NCBI RefSeq assembly: GCF_004682055.1
Contig: NZ_QUZU01000055.1
Span: 1-36,801, forward strand
Length of the DNA stretch: 36,801 bases
Source: Pseudomonas kairouanensis
GTDB lineage: Bacteria; Pseudomonadota; Gammaproteobacteria; Pseudomonadales; Pseudomonadaceae
Direction of reading: 5' to 3'
Positions within the stretch are counted from its first letter, which is position 1, and every line of letters begins with the position of its first letter. Under the pieces are notes generated by a model. It was given only the letters and a program-made list of their open reading frames with translations. It was not told the origin of the DNA and made no database searches. Position numbers and translations under genes: made by a program. Below, in pieces: positions 16,957 through 25,907 of the stretch.

Positions 16957-18237
16957 TTACTCAGCCTTGGCCTGATGCTTGACGATGATATCTACCAACC
17001 GCTTCGCCAGCGCCGGGTAGTTCTCGTCAAAGTGATGCCCACCCGGCAACTTCAACGCTTCACCTACCGCAGTCTTGTCGGTGCAACCACTCTCATCGAC
17101 TTCCTCTGCACCATAGATGCACACCACCTTGTCCGCTGGCAGCTTGGCCATTTCCGGGCCGGTGGCGGCTTCTTTGCCGGCGTTACCCAGCCAGCCTTCC
17201 ACTTCGATTTCAAAACTGCCGGTGCGGGCGAAGGCCAGCAGGATGATTGCGTCTACACGCTGCTGCTCATTTTCCGGCAGGCGGTTGTAGATGGCCGGCA
17301 GCACGTCGGCGCCGAACGAATAACCGGTCAGCACGAAGCGCTTGGTGCCCCACTTCTGCCGGTAGTGCTGCATCAGTTCGGTGAGGTCTTTGGCGCTTTG
17401 TTCCGGGGTTTTGTGCTGCCAGTAGTAGCGCAGGGTGTCGATGCCCACCACCGGGTAGCCGATCTTGGCCATTTCGCCGGCCACATCGCGGTCCAGGTCA
17501 CGCCAGCCGCCGTCACCGGAGAGGAACAGGGTCACCGTGTCCTTGGCTTGGCCCGCCGGGACTTCCACCACCGGGATCGCCAGGCCGCCGTTGTCCGAAC
17601 CCACCAGTTGCTTGCGCAGTTCGTTGTTCAGCACTTGCGGGTAATGAATGTCGTAGTCGCTGATGCTGGTGGTGGCGCGCGGTGTATCGCGTACGAAACT
17701 GGCGCTTTCATCGTCAGGGTTATCGTTCCACGCCACCAGCCAGTTGCCGTGGGCCGAGGTCTTAGGCAGCGGGTCCTTGCAGCCTTCCTGCACCAGGGCG
17801 AAGCCTACGGAGATGGCGTTGGCCTTATCGTCGTTCTGGGTGGCCAGCCAGCGCCACGCGAGGGCGGCGCCAGGACCGATGCCGCTGACCAGCGTCGCTG
17901 GCCCCTTGAGTTGGCCCAACGCGCTTTGCAGCGCTTGTTCCTGCAACTTGCAGTCATCCTTGGGCAGGATCACTTGCACGATCTGCGCCTTGCCACCCTG
18001 GCTCAAGGCGATCAGTTGGCTGTCGGTCAGGGTTTCATCGGCCATCACGGCCACGGCAACGCGGGCTTTGGGCGTGCCGTTGGGGGTCACGCGGGTCATC
18101 ACCGAGCCGTCGGCCTGGGGCAATTGCTCCAGGGTCGGCTGCGGGGCAGGGCGGTTCCAGTACCAATAGCCGCCACCCAGGACCAGGGCGAGCAGCACTA
18201 CAAAGGCCAATACATACCGCCAGGAGCGTCGAATCAT
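16957..18237 (-). CDS. AcvB/VirJ-type periplasmic aminoacyl-phosphatidylglycerol hydrolase
   Basis: 426 residues. An N-terminal hydrophobic segment (about 8-28) exports or anchors the protein. The VirJ-type alpha/beta hydrolase half (about 220-426) has LSGDGGWRD at 239-247, the nucleophile elbow GYSFGAD with Ser307, and a late GGHHF with the probable catalytic His401 or His402. The homologue next to mprF in P. aeruginosa removes alanine from alanyl-phosphatidylglycerol. This gene overlaps the mprF stop by one base (TGATG), so synthesis and removal of the modified lipid are coupled. Amino-acid specificity is inferred from that neighbour. Confidence 0.88.
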   Translation of the reverse strand: MIRRSWRYVLAFVVLLALVLGGGYWYWNRPAPQPTLEQLPQADGSVMTRVTPNGTPKARVAVAVMADETLTDSQLIALSQGGKAQIVQVILPKDDCKLQEQALQSALGQLKGPATLVSGIGPGAALAWRWLATQNDDKANAISVGFALVQEGCKDPLPKTSAHGNWLVAWNDNPDDESASFVRDTPRATTSISDYDIHYPQVLNNELRKQLVGSDNGGLAIPVVEVPAGQAKDTVTLFLSGDGGWRDLDRDVAGEMAKIGYPVVGIDTLRYYWQHKTPEQSAKDLTELMQHYRQKWGTKRFVLTGYSFGADVLPAIYNRLPENEQQRVDAIILLAFARTGSFEIEVEGWLGNAGKEAATGPEMAKLPADKVVCIYGAEEVDESGCTDKTAVGEALKLPGGHHFDENYPALAKRLVDIIVKHQAKAE

Positions 18238-20879
18238 CAGCGTTTCACCAATCCAGTCAAGCCGCCCGCGATCAGGGCGGCGGTATCGGCCAGTGCCACC
18301 AGCGGATCAAGTCCTGCGGGCACGGCCATGTAACGGGGTTCCCAGTCAGGCTGGAACTTGTCTTTGAAGCGGCGCAAACCTTGGAAGTTATACAGTTGCT
18401 CGCCACGGCGGAACACCATCGAGCCCAGGCGTTGGGTCAGCGGTGCACCACGGCGCGGTTGCAGGCCCGACAACGGCACCATGCCGAGGCTGAAGCGGGC
18501 GTAGCCATGACTCTTATAGTGTTGAATCAGGCCGACCATCATGAACTCCATGGTCAGCTTGGGCGCGTCCGGGTGGGCGCGCATCAGGTCGAGACTGGCC
18601 AGGTCATGGTTGTAGGTCTCGAGCAGGTTGGCGAAGGCCACCGGGCGCCCTTCGAAGCGAATGATCGCCATGCGAAAGTGCTTGAGGTAGTCGTCGCTGA
18701 AGCGGCCCAGGGAAAAACCTTTTTCCCGCACGTTCTTGCCCGTCAGCCAGGCGTCGGAGATGACTTTGAGTTCATCCATCGGCGCCATGCCTGGTTCATG
18801 GATCTCCAGGGACAGGCCGTCCCGGGTGCCACGGTTCCAGGTGTAGCGCAGGTCCTTCATCTCTTTGCCCTTGGCTTCCAGGTCAAAGCGTTTCAGATCC
18901 ACACGGGCTTCTTCGCCCAGCTTGATCGCGGTCAGGCCGATGTCCATGTAGTAGGGCAGGTTCTCCGCCCGTACTTGATAGAACACAGGGCGCGCGTGGT
19001 GAATGTCGCACAGGTCGCGGAACTGCCAGATCATCTCGGCCCGTGGCTGGGTCGGGCCAATCGGGTCGTACAAGGCTACCAGGCTGCGCCCGCGCCGGGC
19101 GTACATGAGGAAAGCTTCATCATTGGGGTGGAACAGCAACGCCTTGTCACCCGTGAGCGCCAGGCCGCCGTCGGGCTGGGACGAGGCCATCAGGATCTTG
19201 GTGGCGCGCTCCAGTTCATCTGGCGTGGGCAAGTGGATCACCGGGCGCGCAGTGCGCAGCAGCCAGGTCAGCGACACGATCACCAGCAGCACGGCGGCAC
19301 CCAGCAACGAGCGCAGGCCGCGGGGGGCGTTGGCGTCGAGGGTGAACTGCCACCACAGTTGATGGCTGTAGGGCACGTCTTGGTAGGCAAACAGCAGCAG
19401 CCAGATCGAAGCGCCCAACACACAGATACTGGCCACCAGGTACAGCGGCGAGAACGGCAATTCGGTCAGGCGGCTGGCGCGGTAGAACGAGCGCCGGAAG
19501 ATCGCCAGCAAAATTGCAGTCATGGTCATCAGACTGGCTTCTTCCCAGTCGAAACCTTTGAGCAACGAGAGCAGGGCGCCGGTGAGCAGCAGCACCATGG
19601 TCAGCATCCAGGCGGCCGACAAACGTCGACGCAGGCCCTGGGCCAGCAACAGGCACAACACACCGATCAGGCTGGCGCCAAAGTGCGAGGCGTCAATCAG
19701 GCGGTGGGGTATCAGAAAGCCGATGTTTTCCAGGCGTGAGTCTATTTCTGGCGTTGCGCCGGAAAACAGCAAGACCACGCCGGACAAAAAAACCAGTACG
19801 GCCAACACCGGTGCCGCCAGGCCCGAGGCTACCCGCAGGCTCTGTTGAGTCTGGAACAGGCGCTGGGCCTCGTTGACCAGCAGGAACACGCAGGCGATCA
19901 GCAACGGCAGCACCACATAGATCATGCGGTACAGCAGCAGGGCGGCGGCCAATGGCGCGGCGCCTAGCTTGTCAGCGAAGGCGGCCAGCAGGATCGCTTC
20001 GAACACACCGACGCCGCCCGGTACATGGCTGAGCACACCAGCTGCCAAGGCCAGCAGGTACACCAGCAGGAACGGGCCAAAGGGCGGTGCTTCGGGCAGC
20101 AGCAAATAAAGGACAGTGGCCGCAGCGGCAACATCCAATGCGGTGATGATCAGTTGCAGGAAGGTCAGGCGGCGGCCAGGCAGGCGCAGCGTGCGACGAC
20201 CCGCCTTGACCAACAGATTGTCCGGGTAGGGTTGTTCCGGCAGGCGACGGCGATAAATGCCGATGCACAGCACGGCTGACAACAGCAGCACCGCACCGGC
20301 AATACCGCCCAGCACGGCTTGTGGCAAGTGCAGGTACAGGGAAGCTGCGGGCAGGTTGCTCAGTGTTGCCAGGGCAGCCAGCGGCGGCAGTGCCGTGCCC
20401 AGGGCCAGGCTGGCGAATACGGTCATGTGGGCGACTTCTGAAGCGCCGATGCCATGGCGTGCATATAAACGGTAGCGCACCGAGCCGCCCGACAGCATCG
20501 ACAGGCCAATGGCATTGCCGATGGCAAAGGCGGTAAAACCGCCGAGGGCCAGGGTCTTGGCGGGCAAGTTCACCCCCGCGTAACGCGCGCCAGAGAATTC
20601 ATAGCCCAATAGAATGATGAATCCCGCGACAGCTGCGGCAAATGCACCCAGCAACGCTGGCTTGGGCACTTCCAGGATCGAGTCGTGGAGCGCGTAGAGG
20701 TCCAGTTCCAGCAGCAGGTGTCGGCAGGCGATCAGGGCGATTGCAAATAACAGCAGCGTGACGGCCAGCCCGATGGGTTGCCGGTATTTACTCAACAGAT
20801 CCAGCCAGCGCAAACGGGTGGGGGTGATCGGTTGTTCTGCTGTGACGGTGTCTTGTGGTTCAGACGAGTTGGCGCGCAT
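18237..20879 (-). CDS. mprF: Phosphatidylglycerol aminoacyltransferase MprF
   Basis: 880 residues. The N-terminal ~530 residues carry about 13-14 membrane segments (flippase part), and the C-terminal ~330 residues form the DUF2156/GNAT-like synthase domain (from about RATKILMASSQPDGGLALTGDK to the end). MprF moves an aminoacyl group, alanine in the characterised Pseudomonas enzyme, from charged tRNA to phosphatidylglycerol, lowering membrane charge and raising resistance to cationic peptides and acid. GAGGTGA precedes the ATG at 20879; a TTG one codon earlier (20882) is less likely. It is first in a two-gene unit with the hydrolase. Confidence 0.95.
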   Translation of the reverse strand: MRANSSEPQDTVTAEQPITPTRLRWLDLLSKYRQPIGLAVTLLLFAIALIACRHLLLELDLYALHDSILEVPKPALLGAFAAAVAGFIILLGYEFSGARYAGVNLPAKTLALGGFTAFAIGNAIGLSMLSGGSVRYRLYARHGIGASEVAHMTVFASLALGTALPPLAALATLSNLPAASLYLHLPQAVLGGIAGAVLLLSAVLCIGIYRRRLPEQPYPDNLLVKAGRRTLRLPGRRLTFLQLIITALDVAAAATVLYLLLPEAPPFGPFLLVYLLALAAGVLSHVPGGVGVFEAILLAAFADKLGAAPLAAALLLYRMIYVVLPLLIACVFLLVNEAQRLFQTQQSLRVASGLAAPVLAVLVFLSGVVLLFSGATPEIDSRLENIGFLIPHRLIDASHFGASLIGVLCLLLAQGLRRRLSAAWMLTMVLLLTGALLSLLKGFDWEEASLMTMTAILLAIFRRSFYRASRLTELPFSPLYLVASICVLGASIWLLLFAYQDVPYSHQLWWQFTLDANAPRGLRSLLGAAVLLVIVSLTWLLRTARPVIHLPTPDELERATKILMASSQPDGGLALTGDKALLFHPNDEAFLMYARRGRSLVALYDPIGPTQPRAEMIWQFRDLCDIHHARPVFYQVRAENLPYYMDIGLTAIKLGEEARVDLKRFDLEAKGKEMKDLRYTWNRGTRDGLSLEIHEPGMAPMDELKVISDAWLTGKNVREKGFSLGRFSDDYLKHFRMAIIRFEGRPVAFANLLETYNHDLASLDLMRAHPDAPKLTMEFMMVGLIQHYKSHGYARFSLGMVPLSGLQPRRGAPLTQRLGSMVFRRGEQLYNFQGLRRFKDKFQPDWEPRYMAVPAGLDPLVALADTAALIAGGLTGLVKR

Positions 20880-21107
20880 CAATCACCTCGTGGATTGTGC
20901 GCGACAGGATGGATGTATCCAGCCAAGTTACCAATCCCTATGGACAAAATAATTACAAATATTAACGCGTATCACCGGGTGGGGCGACTGCGGCCATTGG
21001 TCGTAGAGGAGTAAGCATAGCTTGCGATGAGATGGACTCTACAAACCGAAAACGGTTTCATGAAAGATGCCATGCCATTGTTTCAGAAGAACTTTTTCGC
21101 CGGATAC

Positions 21108-21139
21108 AAAAAAGGCCACTCTTTCGAGTAGCCTTTTTT
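21108..21139 (-). terminator. Rho-independent terminator of the first initiator tRNA gene
   Basis: On the minus strand an AAAAAAGGC-rich arm pairs with GCCTTTTTT around a CTTTCG-type loop. It starts seven bases past the tRNA 3' end and is the same as the terminator at 21453. Confidence 0.85.
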
Positions 21140-21145
21140 GATGTT

Positions 21146-21222
<77 letters not shown>

Positions 21223-21234
21223 TCTGTGGGCGGC

Positions 21235-21262
21235 ATTCTACAGCCCAGCGGTGAGGTGTCAA
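21235..21262 (-). promoter_or_regulatory. Promoter of initiator tRNA copy 1
   Basis: On the minus strand a perfect TTGACA (21257-21262) and TAGAAT (21235-21240) are 16 bases apart. The -10 ends 12 bases before the mature tRNA 5' end. Confidence 0.85.
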
Positions 21263-21326
21263 CCGTTAATGTCCCAATGGGCCAAATAAGCCTGAATTAT
21301 TCTGAAATCAACGCTTTATCGACATT

Positions 21327-21430
21327 CCTGTAGGAGCGAGCTTGCTCGCGAAGACCCTCAAGACGCCTCGGTAAACCAGATGCCCCGCGTTATCGTTGAC
21401 GATCTTCGCGAGCAAGCTCGCTCCTACAGG
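21327..21430 (+). repeat. REPIN, GTAGGAGCGAGC type
   Basis: Inverted REP copies (CCTGTAGGAGCGAGCTTGC and complement) with a conserved spacer, 104 bases. It lies between the two initiator tRNA units, beyond the terminator of one and upstream of the promoter of the other. Confidence 0.93.
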
Positions 21431-21452
21431 GGAGGGCAAAAATAGACGTGCA

Positions 21453-21486
21453 CAAAAAAGGCCACTCTTTCGAGTAGCCTTTTTTG
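21453..21486 (-). terminator. Rho-independent terminator of the second initiator tRNA gene
   Basis: Same hairpin and T run as at 21108, starting six bases past the 3' end of the tRNA at 21492. Confidence 0.85.
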
Positions 21487-21491
21487 ATGTT

Positions 21492-21568
<77 letters not shown>

Positions 21569-21581
21569 TCTGTGTGTCGGC

Positions 21582-21609
21582 ATTCTACAGAGGAACGCTT
21601 GGGTGTCAA
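21582..21609 (-). promoter_or_regulatory. Promoter of initiator tRNA copy 2
   Basis: On the minus strand a perfect TTGACA (21604-21609) and TAGAAT (21582-21587) are 16 bases apart. The -10 ends 13 bases before the tRNA. It matches the promoter of copy 1. Confidence 0.87.
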
Positions 21610-21785
21610 CCGCTTAATCGAAGAAAAGCGCTTGTGGTTCAATCGCTTAGCGCCTGATGATAGTTGCATGAACCGCTTTGGCCCAGTCAGGGCAAGGGTT
21701 TCAGGTCTATTGGGAGGCCGGATTCGATTGAGAAAATAAATTCATCTGGGAATCTTCCTACCGCTCACGCGGAAGAATCAAACTA

Positions 21786-21801
21786 CTGGTGCTATATACA
21801 G
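21786..21801 (+). promoter_or_regulatory. LexA (SOS) box of dinB
   Basis: CTGGTGCTATATACAG fits CTG-N10-CAG with a partly TA-alternating centre, lies 46 bases before the dinB ATG and is preceded by TA as in the consensus. Its left half is imperfect, so affinity may be moderate. Confidence 0.75.
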
Positions 21802-21847
21802 GGGTGAGTGCGATACTGGTCGCCCGTTGAATCAACCCTCTGTTTAT

Positions 21848-22906
21848 ATGACGCAACGCAAGATCATCCACGTCGACTGTGATTGCTTTTACGCCGCCAT
21901 CGAGATGCGCGATGACCCGAGCCTGGCGCAAAAGCCGCTGGCCGTGGGCGGCTCGGCGGACCGCCGAGGTGTGATCGCTACCTGCAATTACGAGGCGCGG
22001 GCGTACGGGGTGCGTTCGGCCATGTCGTCACGCCACGCCTTGAAGCTGTGCCCGGACCTGACCATCGTCAAGCCGCGCATGGATGCCTATAAAGAAGCCT
22101 CGAAGGAAATCCAGACGATCTTTCGCGACTACACCGACCTGATCGAACCGTTGTCGCTGGATGAAGCCTACCTGGATGTTTCCGATAGCCCGCATTTTGG
22201 CGGCAGTGCCACCCGTATCGCCCAGGACATTCGCCGTCGGGTCTCCAACCAGTTGCACATCACCGTGTCCGCTGGCGTGGCGCCGAACAAGTTCCTGGCC
22301 AAGATCGCCAGTGACTGGAAGAAGCCCAACGGCCTGTTCGTGATTACTCCGGATCAGGTTGAAGATTTCGTTTCCCAACTGCGGGTGAGCAAGTTGCACG
22401 GTGTGGGCAAGGTCACCGCCGACAAGCTGGCGCGCCTGGGCATTGAAGACTGCTTGCAACTGCGCGAGTGGAACAAGCTGGCGCTGGTGCGTGAATTCGG
22501 CAGTTTTGGCGAGCGGCTGTGGAGCCTGGCTCGCGGGATTGATGATCGCGCGGTGCACAATGACAGTCGGCGGCAGTCGATCAGTGTGGAAAACACCTAC
22601 GATGTGGACCTGCCGGATCTTTCAAGTTGCCTGGCCAAACTACCTGAATTGATGGAAACCCTGGCCGGGCGCATGGCGCGCATCGACAGCAGTTACCGGG
22701 CGGGCAAGCCGTTCGTGAAGGTGAAGTTTCATGACTTTACCCAGACCACCTTGGAGCAGGCGGGGGCAGGGCGGGATTTGGAGAGTTATCAACAGCTGCT
22801 GACGCAGGCGTTTAACCGGGGTGGGAAGCCGGTGCGGTTGTTGGGGGTTGGGGTGAGGTTGCTGGATCTGAGCAGCGGCAACGAACAACTCGAATTCTCC
22901 TGGTAG
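21848..22906 (+). CDS. dinB: DNA polymerase IV
   Basis: 352 residues of the Y-family. Palm motifs HVDCDCFYAAIEM (Asp10) and SLDEAYLDVS carry the metal-binding acids; GVAPNKFLAKIASDWKKPNG follows, then the helix-hairpin-helix thumb (LHGVGKVTADKLARLGI) and the little-finger domain. It copies damaged or mismatched DNA during the SOS response. I chose the ATG at 21848; a TTG at 21827 would add seven unconserved residues. A LexA box lies upstream. Its neighbour downstream is convergent, separated by a REPIN. Confidence 0.96.
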   Translation: MTQRKIIHVDCDCFYAAIEMRDDPSLAQKPLAVGGSADRRGVIATCNYEARAYGVRSAMSSRHALKLCPDLTIVKPRMDAYKEASKEIQTIFRDYTDLIEPLSLDEAYLDVSDSPHFGGSATRIAQDIRRRVSNQLHITVSAGVAPNKFLAKIASDWKKPNGLFVITPDQVEDFVSQLRVSKLHGVGKVTADKLARLGIEDCLQLREWNKLALVREFGSFGERLWSLARGIDDRAVHNDSRRQSISVENTYDVDLPDLSSCLAKLPELMETLAGRMARIDSSYRAGKPFVKVKFHDFTQTTLEQAGAGRDLESYQQLLTQAFNRGGKPVRLLGVGVRLLDLSSGNEQLEFSW

Positions 22907-22920
22907 AAACCGGAAGCAAA

Positions 22921-23011
22921 ATGTGGGAGGGGGCTTGCTCCCGATTGCGGTGTATCAGTCAGCCTATATATAGCTGACCCACCGCTATCGGGAGCAAGCC
23001 CCCTCCCACAT
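22921..23011 (+). repeat. REPIN, ATGTGGGAGGGGGC type
   Basis: Inverted REP arms ATGTGGGAGGGGGCTTGCTC and complement, 91 bases in all, at the convergent dinB/lipoprotein junction. Same family, length and context as 16843. Confidence 0.93.
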
Positions 23012-23036
23012 TTAGATCTTCAGCAGGCTTTAGATC

Positions 23037-23990
23037 TCAGCGAGCGCCGGGATCTGCCACCAACCGCCCCGCATCCTTGGTCAGCGCCTGCAAAAACTCT
23101 TGCTGCAACTCCGGATCATTGCGCGTCAGCTCGATCAAGCTTTGTTCCAGCTCACTGGCTTCCTCTTCCAGCCCCAACTCCGACAGGCGCTTGACCCGGT
23201 GTACCCACTGGTTCACCTCGTCATCTTCCAGGTCGTCGTAGATCAGGCCGTGGGCTTCCAGCAACTTGCCGCGCAAGGTGCTGCTGATTGCCAGTGTCGA
23301 GTCCGAATGCACATCGTCCTGACCATCTTCCACGCTGATCTTCAAGGTGCTGACGCGGTTCAGGTCCTGTTCGGCAAATGGGCTGTCCAACAGGTTCAGG
23401 CGCAGTACGCCGTTGCGGTCGGTGGTCATCTCATGGGTCTGCTTGCCGGCGGTGACCTGCACCGGGCGTTCGCTCCAGGGCAGGCTCGAATACTCCACGC
23501 GCTTGTCGCGCTGGACTTCATCGATACCTGCAAGGTTCTGTTGCGCACGGCCGTGGGATTGCACGTTCATGAACGGGTTGAGGCCGTCCACGCCGTAGGT
23601 CAGCCAGTCGCGGGTCACGCTGGTCGGCAGGTTGCCAAGGGCAAAGATGTTCACCACATTGGCGCCCGCACCGGCCACCAAGGCTACCGCGCCCAAAGGC
23701 ATTTCGTAGACTTTGCGCCAGGGTTGGTAAGGGGTGTAGCGGTCATAGCGACGGGTGACTTCGAACTCGGTGACCTCGAAAGTCTTCTGTTCGTGAATGC
23801 GCACCCGGCGTTGCGGCAGTTCCAGCACTTTGGGTTCGCCTACATCGATCTGCAGGCTGTGGTCGAGCAACTTACGCTCGACCCGCTCCTCGTGCTCGCT
23901 GCGTTGCGACATCTGGTTGGCGCAGCCGCTGACCAGCAGGGCGCCGCACAAGGCGGCGCCCCCCAGGGCTCTGGTGTTTCGCTTGAACAT
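23037..23990 (-). CDS. Conserved lipoprotein of unknown function
   Basis: 317 residues with a lipoprotein signal (1-22) and lipobox LVSGC, lipidated cysteine Cys23. A short hydrophobic patch near residues 98-118 (MPLGAVALVAGAGANVVNIFALG) may insert in or lie on a membrane. The rest is charged and the C-terminal third (about 230-310) is mostly helical. I do not recognise a domain with known function. It starts 20 bases after the proS stop, so it is probably carried on the proS transcript. The stop is near the REPIN at 22921. Confidence 0.75.
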   Translation of the reverse strand: MFKRNTRALGGAALCGALLVSGCANQMSQRSEHEERVERKLLDHSLQIDVGEPKVLELPQRRVRIHEQKTFEVTEFEVTRRYDRYTPYQPWRKVYEMPLGAVALVAGAGANVVNIFALGNLPTSVTRDWLTYGVDGLNPFMNVQSHGRAQQNLAGIDEVQRDKRVEYSSLPWSERPVQVTAGKQTHEMTTDRNGVLRLNLLDSPFAEQDLNRVSTLKISVEDGQDDVHSDSTLAISSTLRGKLLEAHGLIYDDLEDDEVNQWVHRVKRLSELGLEEEASELEQSLIELTRNDPELQQEFLQALTKDAGRLVADPGAR

Positions 23991-24010
23991 GACTTCTCTT
24001 GATCTGGTTT

Positions 24011-25726
24011 TCAGCGACGAATACGCGCCTGAAGGAAAGACAGCACGTCGGCCACCGGCAACGGTTGGGCTTCGGCTTCGGTCCGGCTCTTGTATTCCAG
24101 ATTGCCATCGGCCAGGCCGCGGTCACTGACCACGATACGGTGCGGGATGCCAATCAGTTCCATGTCGGCGAACTTGATGCCGGGGCTGGTTTTCTTGTCC
24201 CGGTCATCTAGCAGCACTTCAAAACCTGCGGCCGTCAGTTCGGCATACAGTTTGTCGGTGGCTTCGCGTACTTGCTCGGTTTCATAACGCAGCGGCACCA
24301 GGGCGATCTGGAACGGCGCCAGGGCGTCGCTCCAGATGATGCCCTTCTCGTCGTTGTTCTGCTCGATAGCAGCGGCAACCACGCGGGAAACACCAATGCC
24401 GTAGCAGCCCATGTCCAGGGTGATCGGCTTGCCGTTCTCGCCCAGTACTTCGCACTTCATGGCCTTGCTGTACTTGTTGCCCAGCTGGAAGATGTGCCCA
24501 ACTTCAATGCCGCGCTTGATCTCCAGGGTACCCTTGCCATCCGGGCTTGGGTCGCCGGCCACCACGTTACGCAGGTCGGCCACGGTCGGAACGGGCAGGT
24601 CACGCTCCCAGTTCACGCCGAAGTAGTGTTTGTCGTCGATGTTCGCGCCGATACCGAAGTCGCTCATCAGCTCAACCGAACGGTCGATGATGATCGGCAG
24701 CGGCAGGTTCAACGGGCCGAGTGAACCGGCACCGGCGCCAATGGCATCGCGCAGTTCGGCATCGGTGGCCATCACCAGCGGGCTGGCCACGCCAGGTTGC
24801 TGGGCGGCTTTGATTTCGTTGAGCTCGTGGTCGCCACGGATGACCAGGGCGATCAGCTTGCCTTCTTCCTCGGCACGCACGATCAGGGTCTTGATGGTCT
24901 TTTCAATCGGCAGATTGAATTTTTCCACCAGGGCCGCGATGGTCTTGGTTTCTGGGGTGTCCACCAGGCGCAGTTCTTCGGCCGGTGCAGGACGGGAGGT
25001 TTCCCGTGGCACGGCTTCGGCTTTCTCGATGTTCGCCGCGTAGTCGGAACCGTTGCTGAACACGATATCGTCTTCGCCGGACTCGGCCAGTACGTGGAAC
25101 TCGTGGGAGCCCGCGCCGCCGATGGAGCCGTTGTCCGCTTCAACCGGGCGGAATTTCAGGCCCAGGCGCGTGAACACGTTGCAGTAGGCCTGGTGCATGC
25201 GGTCGTAAGTGACCTGCAGGGACGCCTGGTCAGCGTGGAACGAATAGGCGTCCTTCATGATGAATTCGCGGCCGCGCATCAAACCGAAGCGTGGGCGGAT
25301 TTCGTCACGGAATTTGGTCTGGATCTGATACAGGTTCAGCGGCAGCTGCTTGTAGCTGCTCAGCTCGTTGCGCATCAGGTCGGTGATCACTTCTTCATGG
25401 GTCGGGCCGGCGCAGAAGTCGCGGCCATGACGATCCTTGAAGCGCAGCAACTCAGGGCCGTACTCTTCCCAGCGCCCGGATTCCTGCCACAGCTCAGCCG
25501 GTTGGGTGCTCGGCATCAACACTTCCAGAGAGCCGGCAGCGTTCATTTCTTCGCGAACGATGGCTTCGACCTTGCGCATCACCTTCAAGCCCATGGGCAA
25601 CCAGGTGTACAGGCCGGAGGCCAGTTTGCGGATCATGCCGGCACGCAGCATCAACTGATGGCTGATCACGACGGCGTCGGAAGGCGTTTCTTTCTGTGTG
25701 GCGAGCAAATATTGACTGGTACGCAT
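24011..25726 (-). CDS. proS: Proline--tRNA ligase
   Basis: 571 residues, the usual length of the bacterial ProRS with an inserted editing domain. The class II catalytic core (about 1-220 and 400-475) has RGREFIMKDAYSFH and GCYGIGVSRVVAA motifs, a YbaK-like editing domain sits in the middle (about 225-405), and the C-terminal anticodon-binding domain closes the protein. It charges tRNA-Pro and hydrolyses mischarged alanine. I chose the ATG at 25726, giving the family start MRTSQYLLATQKETPSDA; an in-frame start at 25801 would extend to the REPIN. Very high confidence in identity. Confidence 0.97.
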   Translation of the reverse strand: MRTSQYLLATQKETPSDAVVISHQLMLRAGMIRKLASGLYTWLPMGLKVMRKVEAIVREEMNAAGSLEVLMPSTQPAELWQESGRWEEYGPELLRFKDRHGRDFCAGPTHEEVITDLMRNELSSYKQLPLNLYQIQTKFRDEIRPRFGLMRGREFIMKDAYSFHADQASLQVTYDRMHQAYCNVFTRLGLKFRPVEADNGSIGGAGSHEFHVLAESGEDDIVFSNGSDYAANIEKAEAVPRETSRPAPAEELRLVDTPETKTIAALVEKFNLPIEKTIKTLIVRAEEEGKLIALVIRGDHELNEIKAAQQPGVASPLVMATDAELRDAIGAGAGSLGPLNLPLPIIIDRSVELMSDFGIGANIDDKHYFGVNWERDLPVPTVADLRNVVAGDPSPDGKGTLEIKRGIEVGHIFQLGNKYSKAMKCEVLGENGKPITLDMGCYGIGVSRVVAAAIEQNNDEKGIIWSDALAPFQIALVPLRYETEQVREATDKLYAELTAAGFEVLLDDRDKKTSPGIKFADMELIGIPHRIVVSDRGLADGNLEYKSRTEAEAQPLPVADVLSFLQARIRR

Positions 25727-25807
25727 GGTAGGCCGTTGTCGGTTGCTTGGACTTGAAATGACTTGGGATTGTACGGGCGGTTGCCGCTCGCGTACAGGCA
25801 TGAGCTA

Positions 25808-25907
25808 TGTAGGAGCGAGCTTGCTCGCGAAGATCGTCAACGATGACGCGGGAAACCTGAGAAAACGCGGTATCTGTGAGTTCTTCGCGAGCAAGCTCGC
25901 TCCTACA
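25808..25907 (+). repeat. REPIN, GTAGGAGCGAGC type
   Basis: Inverted REP arms (TGTAGGAGCGAGCTTGCTCGCGAAG and complement), 100 bases, between ampG and proS. Its right arm overlaps the TAG stop of ampG, so the repeat supplies the end of that gene. The spacer runs opposite to those at 14979 and 21327. Confidence 0.92.
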
